A DNA stretch of 19,087 bases from Gammaproteobacteria bacterium (GTDB taxonomy: Bacteria > Pseudomonadota > Gammaproteobacteria > Pseudomonadales > UBA3067). Location: the NCBI GenBank assembly GCA_002402085.1, contig NVVB01000002.1, forward strand, positions 32,129 through 51,215, in the 5' to 3' direction. Below the pieces are notes generated by a model that was not told the DNA's origin, did not search any database, and saw only the letters and a program-made list of their open reading frames with translations. Both the position numbers and the translations under genes were made by a program. This document shows positions 15,084-19,087 of the stretch, piece after piece (position 1 is the stretch's first letter; every line of letters begins with the position of its first letter).

Positions 15084-15995
15084 CTATAGCCCCATCTGTT
15101 CTGCACGAGTGATTGTATTTCGATAGATCCTCACCGACGCGGCGTCCACTAAGATGCCGTCCACTTGTATAGCGCCGATCCCTTCAGACTCCGCTTCTTG
15201 ATAAGCGAGGGATAATTTACGCGCAAGCGCAAGCTCATCCGGATCTGGAGAAAAGGTCATCAGCGCAGTTTCAATTTGCGCAGGGTGTATCGCCCACTTG
15301 CCCACACACCCTAAGGTTAGAGCCCGTTTGCATTCTTCAGTAAAGGTTACATCGTCCTTAAAATCAGCATAGGGGCCATCCACTGCATCGATGCCTGCTG
15401 CACGAGCGGCGATAATCATTTTATTCCGTGCGTAATGCCACACATCCCCCGGATAATCCGCTTGGCCTCCAATGGATTTGGTGATCACCCCCTGAGATGC
15501 CGAATAATCCCCCATACCAAAAATAATTGCCTCCAAACGTGGCGTGGCACTGGCGATTTCTTCGACATTAATCATGGCTTCAACTTCTTCGATTAAGGCC
15601 TCAAGGCCAATCTGTTTTTTCAGCCCTAGATCCTGTTCCAGCTGACGCAGCAGCGTTTCCACCCAAAGGATGTCGCGCGCATGCTTTACTTTAGGGATCA
15701 TGATCACGTCGATGAATTCACCGGCTTCTTTGACGATATCGATAATATCGCCGTACGCATACGGCGACTCCAAATCATTAATCCGTACACAACGCACCGT
15801 ATCCCCCCAATCAAGGGTTTTAAGGGCATTGATTATTTTCGGCCGCGCGGCTTTTTTTGCTGACGGCGCTACGGAGTCTTCTAAGTCTAAAAATACGTGA
15901 TCCGCAGAGCTGGCCACGGCTTTGGCCATTTTATATTCATCACTGCCGGGTACAGCAAGTTGACAACGACGTAATCTCATCGGTTTTTGATACAT
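15084..15995 (-). CDS. Malyl-CoA / beta-methylmalyl-CoA lyase-like enzyme (CitE/HpcH-HpaI superfamily)
   Basis: TIM-barrel C-C lyase of 303 aa. Such enzymes cleave (or form) beta-hydroxyacyl-CoA such as malyl-, methylmalyl- or citramalyl-CoA to an acyl-CoA plus glyoxylate or pyruvate. The opening LAVPGS and FLDLEDSVAPSAK, the substrate-binding Arg71 in VRIN, the magnesium Glu136 in LIEE and Asp163 in FGMGDY are all present. DGPYADF and GKWAIHPAQ follow near the C-terminus. These blocks resemble the Mcl1 malyl-CoA lyase group, as I recall it, more than the citrate lyase subunit; no citrate lyase alpha or gamma gene is nearby. The ATG has AGAGG (16004-16008) 8 nt upstream. It is the last gene of a four-gene minus-strand group, 48 nt after a MaoC-like gene. 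A Rv2498c-type citramalyl-CoA lyase is the main alternative. Confidence 0.85.
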   Translation of the reverse strand: MYQKPMRLRRCQLAVPGSDEYKMAKAVASSADHVFLDLEDSVAPSAKKAARPKIINALKTLDWGDTVRCVRINDLESPYAYGDIIDIVKEAGEFIDVIMIPKVKHARDILWVETLLRQLEQDLGLKKQIGLEALIEEVEAMINVEEIASATPRLEAIIFGMGDYSASQGVITKSIGGQADYPGDVWHYARNKMIIAARAAGIDAVDGPYADFKDDVTFTEECKRALTLGCVGKWAIHPAQIETALMTFSPDPDELALARKLSLAYQEAESEGIGAIQVDGILVDAASVRIYRNTITRAEQMGL

Positions 15996-16043
15996 GTTTT
16001 TGGCCTCTAGCTGGTTTTATTGAGACGAATTATTTTTTAAAAA

Positions 16044-16571
16044 CTAATGTGCTAGGGAGGGTTGCTTTGCGGTTCTAACGTTGCCCGCGACACCTGTACT
16101 CAAGCCATAGCTCCGGCGCTTAATCAGTACACGCCGCTCCCCCTCAAACACCACGGTCTGATCTTGATTAACGCCCCAATGCCTAAATAACACCACGCCT
16201 GCGTCATCTCGATGGGCGTCTTGTAGCTGTAATACTTCGGTGTAGGCGTATAAAGTATCACCATGAAAGACCGGACTTTTAAAACGTATTTTATCCATGC
16301 CTAGGTCCATTAAGGCATTCTCACTGGTGTCCTGACTGGTTAACCCAACCACCAATGCAGCAGTGCAGCCACCAAAGACGATACGCTGCTCGAAGCGAGT
16401 ATCCTTCATACTGTGTTCGTTAAAATGCGCCTGAGCCGTGTTCATGACCATATGAGTGACTAACACATTCTCCATATCGCCCACGGTCTTACCGCGCGCG
16501 TGTTTCATCACATCGCCAATCTTGAAGTCTTCGAAGTAATTATCGTTGCGAGTCAGCGCATTGAGATTCAT
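16044..16571 (-). CDS. MaoC-like hot-dog hydratase, resembling the C-terminal half of mesaconyl-CoA hydratase
   Basis: Protein of 175 aa with one hot-dog fold, expected to act in the cytosol on an enoyl-CoA thioester. It opens with NYFEDFKIGDVMKHARGKT, typical of the MaoC/Mch group. The NTAQAHFNEH segment (44-53) aligns with the D-x-N-P-x-H active-site motif of R-specific hydratases. His49 is kept, while Asn44 takes the place of the Asp. GGCTAALVVGL and the SPVFHGDTLYAYTEV strand are as expected. I recall the NTA-x-x-HFN pattern from the second domain of mesaconyl-CoA hydratase. The ATG overlaps the stop of the acyl-CoA dehydrogenase by 4 nt (ATGA, 16568-16571), indicating translational coupling. 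The lyase gene follows after 48 nt. A ~20-residue polar tail is unassigned. Confidence 0.82.
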   Translation of the reverse strand: MNLNALTRNDNYFEDFKIGDVMKHARGKTVGDMENVLVTHMVMNTAQAHFNEHSMKDTRFEQRIVFGGCTAALVVGLTSQDTSENALMDLGMDKIRFKSPVFHGDTLYAYTEVLQLQDAHRDDAGVVLFRHWGVNQDQTVVFEGERRVLIKRRSYGLSTGVAGNVRTAKQPSLAH

Positions 16572-17734
16572 TGGAATGCACTCTTACCCAATAAATGATC
16601 CGAAATAATACGTAACTGAATTTCAGAGGTGCCTTCGAATATTTCCGTGAGTCGCGCATCACGCCAATAACGCTCCACTGAATGAAGTTTGGTATAACCC
16701 GCGCCACCAAAAATCTGCAAGGCTTCACTGGTTACCCGTTCTGCCATTTCAGATGCAAAGTACTTCGACATGCCGGCTTCTTTATCGCAGCGTTGCCCTG
16801 AGTCAACCTGAGCGCAAACGTGGTAATTAAGTTGTCTAGCCGCCTCTATCTCGGTAGCCATCTTCGCGAGTTTAAAGCGCGTAACTTGAAAATCCGCGAT
16901 ACTACGCCCGAATTGCTCACGCTCCTGGGCATAGGCCGTCGCATCTTCTAGCGCAGCCTGAGCCAAGCCTATAGCGCGCGCAGCGGTATGCGCACGAGCA
17001 GTCACTAAATCAGCACTAACGGCATAAAACGCATTGCCTTCCGTCCCTACTAAGGCATCGCCCGGCACTCTCAAGCCATCAAAATACAACTCCCAGGTTT
17101 TCCAACCAAAATATCCGATTTTAGGAATTGGGCTGCCCTTAACCCCTTCGGGCAACACACCTACCGGTTTTTCAATTTTAAAAAAGCTCAAGCCGCGATG
17201 CTTTTTATTGGGATCGATATTCGGATCAGTGCGCGCCATGACCAATAAATAATTAGCCCCGTCGGCAAAAGTACACCAGTACTTACTGCCAGTAATAATC
17301 CAATCATCACCATCGCGCACAGCGCGACAAGAAATATTGGCAATATCCGACCCTGCATCAGGCTCAGACAAGGCGATCGCGCATAAGTATTCACCACTGG
17401 CAACACGGGGCAAAGTCTCTAACTTTTGTTGCTCCGACATTTCCCGCACCCCCACCATGCCATTGCCACGGGCAATTAAACTCGCCACACTCATCCAGCC
17501 GCGCGCCAATTCTTCAGCCACTAAACAGTACTCAAAACACCCTAATCCCAGGCCTCCGTACTGCTCCGGAATCATAATGCCGAAATACCCCATGTCGGCT
17601 AATTTCTGCCGCAACTCCATGGGAATATCGCCCTGAATCTCATCCAGCTCTCGAGCTACGGGTCGCACTTCTTTGTCTGTAAAATCTCGTGCAGACTGCT
17701 TGATCAGTTGCCGCTCTTCGGTGATATAATTCAC
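16568..17734 (-). CDS. Acyl-CoA dehydrogenase (short-chain or dicarboxylyl-CoA type)
   Basis: FAD-dependent acyl-CoA dehydrogenase of 388 aa, standard length, passing electrons to ETF. The flavin/substrate region LSEPDAGSDIANIS lies near 145-158 and WCTFADGANY follows. AARAIGLAQAALEDA and REQFGRSIADFQ begin the C-terminal helical domain. The catalytic Glu should be residue 367 in IFEGTSEIQ. The blocks GYFGWKTWELYFDGLRV and ARQLNYH...GQRCDKEAGM remind me of methylsuccinyl-CoA dehydrogenase, though that enzyme is longer (about 550 aa). Isovaleryl- or 2-methylacyl-CoA dehydrogenases are alternatives. Translation starts at a GTG (17732-17734) that overlaps the preceding gene's TGA by 4 nt, and its own stop overlaps the next ATG. 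It is therefore tightly coupled between two MaoC-like genes. Confidence 0.92.
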   Translation of the reverse strand: MNYITEERQLIKQSARDFTDKEVRPVARELDEIQGDIPMELRQKLADMGYFGIMIPEQYGGLGLGCFEYCLVAEELARGWMSVASLIARGNGMVGVREMSEQQKLETLPRVASGEYLCAIALSEPDAGSDIANISCRAVRDGDDWIITGSKYWCTFADGANYLLVMARTDPNIDPNKKHRGLSFFKIEKPVGVLPEGVKGSPIPKIGYFGWKTWELYFDGLRVPGDALVGTEGNAFYAVSADLVTARAHTAARAIGLAQAALEDATAYAQEREQFGRSIADFQVTRFKLAKMATEIEAARQLNYHVCAQVDSGQRCDKEAGMSKYFASEMAERVTSEALQIFGGAGYTKLHSVERYWRDARLTEIFEGTSEIQLRIISDHLLGKSAFQ

Positions 17735-18225
17735 TCAGTGCCTCCCGGTCTTTTGCTGACTAAATTGCTTCGCTTAAAATCAATGACCAACTCATCGTAT
17801 TGGTTAAACCCCTCGGTGTGCCAGGTCACAATCCCTAACAACGGATTCTTGTTGGACAGCCTTTTTGCCAACACCTTTGAGCGCGCGACTAAGGTGTCTC
17901 GAGGGTAGACAGACTGATGATAGGTCAGCGCGTCCACGCCTAAAAATAGCCCACCGGCTTCGCTTAAATCTTCAACGCTCAGCCCAAAGACAGTATTAAA
18001 AACCAGCATTGGATTAATAATCACCGACGGGTGATCATGCCCTTGGGCATAACATTCATTAAAATAGAGTGGGTTCGCTTCTAGGTTCAGGCTACTAAAA
18101 AGACTATTGTCCGCTTCAATGAGGGTTTTTCCCCAATGGTGTTCAAACACCTGGTCAATATTAAAGTCCTCAAAGTAATTGCCCTTATTTTTGAGTTGTG
18201 CCTGGTTAATAAAATCTACTTCCAT
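17731..18225 (-). CDS. MaoC-like protein, resembling the N-terminal half of mesaconyl-CoA hydratase; active-site residues altered
   Basis: Protein of 164 aa from ATG 18225, which has a GAAGGG site 9 nt upstream; an in-frame GTG at 18234 abuts that site and is less likely. Its opening GNYFEDFNIDQVFEHH and core TYHQSVYPRDTLVARSKVL mark it as a MaoC/hot-dog relative. At the active-site position it reads EANPLYFNE (49-57): Glu replaces the Asp and Tyr54 replaces the catalytic His, so it is probably not active alone. As I recall mesaconyl-CoA hydratase, the first of its two fused hot-dog domains also lacks the catalytic His. Together with the 175-aa partner encoded after the dehydrogenase, the sum is about 340 aa, the size I remember for the fused enzyme. 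A structural subunit of a heteromeric hydratase is the most likely role. Confidence 0.75.
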   Translation of the reverse strand: MEVDFINQAQLKNKGNYFEDFNIDQVFEHHWGKTLIEADNSLFSSLNLEANPLYFNECYAQGHDHPSVIINPMLVFNTVFGLSVEDLSEAGGLFLGVDALTYHQSVYPRDTLVARSKVLAKRLSNKNPLLGIVTWHTEGFNQYDELVIDFKRSNLVSKRPGGTE

Positions 18226-18234
18226 AGACAGCAC

Positions 18235-18626
18235 CCTTCATTTAATTTTTATTTTAGAAAGTAATCAATCGCCGCTAACCCTTTGGGCTTTATTTTTTTT
18301 ATGCGGCGTTATAATCTTTTTGAGTCTTTCGGTTACTTTATTCCATCAAAGAACTGAAAACTTAAAATACATCCTTATGATTCAACAGTCTATAGACAGA
18401 CCGCAGATAGGACGTAGATCGATCATAGAATAGGCATCAATAGAGGAAGGTTTTGATAGGTTTAGGTTTAGATACAGATAAATGAAGGCATCTGTTTAGC
18501 AGAGTGCTTCTACGCCGATACAGTGCGCAAGAATCAAGCATTATAAAGGATAAAAAAGCGGCCTAGAAAAAGACTGCCTCAATAAGTGCCATCACTTTTA
18601 TCGAGCAGCAAGCAATAAGCCACTCG
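18235..18626. other. Intergenic region between HxlR gene and acyl-CoA operon
   Basis: No gene is supported in these 392 bases. Near the operon a CGCCGC/GCGGCG inverted repeat (18270-18275 and 18303-18308) frames an A-rich leader with an internal CCC-AAA-GGG hairpin (minus strand). Near the HxlR end, an AAGTG/CACTT hairpin (around 18585-18598) may help end the regulator transcript, without a good T-run. Confidence 0.45.
18308..18336 (-). promoter_or_regulatory. Candidate promoter of the MaoC-dehydrogenase-lyase operon
   Basis: On the minus strand, TATAAC (18308-18313) lies 17 nt from GTAACC (18331-18336), a weak -35 match (3 of 6). Transcription would start roughly 75 nt before the operon's first ATG. 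Confidence 0.3.
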
Positions 18627-19007
18627 CTAAGTCACTTCCTCAGCTTGCTTTCTTTTCATCATCCGAGTGCCTTCGATGTGGGACTGTCCCCAATTGACGA
18701 TTTCCCGAATAATAGGCAGCAAGCCCTCCCCCTTCTCCGTCAACTCATAGCTATAGCGCACTGGGCGTTGCTGATACGGCACCTTTTGAATAATTCCGTG
18801 CGATATCAACTTCCTAAGACGTTCCGCAAGAATATTCGTGGGGATTTTTTCGGGCGATTGAGCGAAATCATTGTAGCGATGCTTGCCAAAGTAAATATCG
18901 CGCACAATAAGCAGGCTCCACTTATCGCCAAATATTTCCAGTGAATTTGCTAAAGGGCACGCTGAACGCTTGAAGGAGTTGGCTGGGGCATCGGTAATCT
19001 GAGGCAT
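18627..19007 (-). CDS. HxlR-family transcriptional regulator
   Basis: Small winged-helix DNA-binding protein of 126 aa from ATG 19007. An in-frame TTG at 19025 would add six residues; neither start has a clear ribosome site. The HxlR signature is complete: CPLANSLEIFGDKWSLLIVRDIYFGKHRYNDF, then ILAERLRKLISHGIIQK in the recognition region, PVRYSYELTEKG for the wing and a C-terminal WGQSHI helix for dimerisation. The single Cys of the CP pair, often redox- or aldehyde-sensing in this family, is conserved. It lies 402 nt upstream of the minus-strand acyl-CoA operon in the same direction, so local control is possible but not shown. Confidence 0.92.
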   Translation of the reverse strand: MPQITDAPANSFKRSACPLANSLEIFGDKWSLLIVRDIYFGKHRYNDFAQSPEKIPTNILAERLRKLISHGIIQKVPYQQRPVRYSYELTEKGEGLLPIIREIVNWGQSHIEGTRMMKRKQAEEVT

Positions 19008-19087
19008 AGGGCGAAAACATACCAATTTAACCGCTAACTTTCAATCAAATTGAGCCATTGATCACATAAGATCGTCTATTTAGGGCT

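Noticed and set aside
14870..15112. Overlapping small open frames between phhB and the lyase gene
   Set aside because: They are products of the 15-bp tandem duplication (repeated SIDLI/HRSYF words) and lack starts with ribosome sites.
15084..15995. Citrate lyase beta subunit
   Set aside because: No genes for the alpha subunit, acyl carrier subunit or prosthetic-group enzymes are nearby, and the motifs and neighbours fit the malyl-CoA lyase group better.

Overview
The window looks like chromosomal DNA from a heterotrophic gammaproteobacterium, probably marine or hydrocarbon-associated. The basis is a creB-creC-creD locus of the gammaproteobacterial type, a 16-stranded-type porin, an LVIVD-repeat lipoprotein, a CYP153-like P450 and a set of acyl-CoA enzymes. 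The exact lineage cannot be read from the sequence. I see no rRNA, tRNA, CRISPR array, insertion sequence, integrase or phage gene.

Left part (1-3515, + strand): the 3' end of a creB-like response regulator gene, then creC (sensor kinase), creD (inner membrane protein) and a small VanZ-like membrane protein only 4 nt behind creD. This reads as one envelope-stress/two-component locus, with an 8-bp-arm inverted repeat just before creD. Next, at 3790-6672 (+), is a large lipoprotein with a seven-unit 15-bp minisatellite and an LVIVD-type beta-propeller body, closed by a strong terminator.

Middle part (6673-11884): a 627-bp non-coding region with two related palindromes precedes a CYP153-like cytochrome P450 (7300-8568, +). 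The P450 converges on a dienelactone-hydrolase-family gene (8826-9500, -). A 536-bp gap holds an 88-codon open stretch with no conventional start (9599-9865) that may be a gene remnant. Then comes an acyl-CoA synthetase (10037-11824, +) with its own terminator. Hydroxylase and acyl-CoA synthetase could both serve hydrocarbon or fatty-acid activation, but they are not an operon, and no ferredoxin or reductase for the P450 is present.

Right part: a cytosolic diguanylate cyclase with an intact I-site (12095-13171, +), a porin (13395-14396, +) ending in a 16-bp-stem terminator, then genes all on the minus strand. In transcription order these are an HxlR-family regulator (18627-19007), a tightly coupled group of MaoC-like protein, acyl-CoA dehydrogenase, second MaoC-like protein and malyl-CoA-lyase-like enzyme (18225 down to 15084), and phhB (14549-14926).

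The most interesting item is this minus-strand acyl-CoA cluster. The two MaoC-like proteins look like the separate N- and C-terminal halves of a mesaconyl-CoA hydratase. The dehydrogenase carries blocks reminiscent of methylsuccinyl-CoA dehydrogenase, and the lyase is of the malyl/beta-methylmalyl-CoA type. Together they could oxidise, hydrate and cleave a branched C5 dicarboxylyl-CoA to a short acyl-CoA plus glyoxylate or pyruvate. This is inference from motifs recalled from memory, not from a search. A recurring minor theme is short tandem duplications (7, 14 or 15 bp) in 3' flanks.
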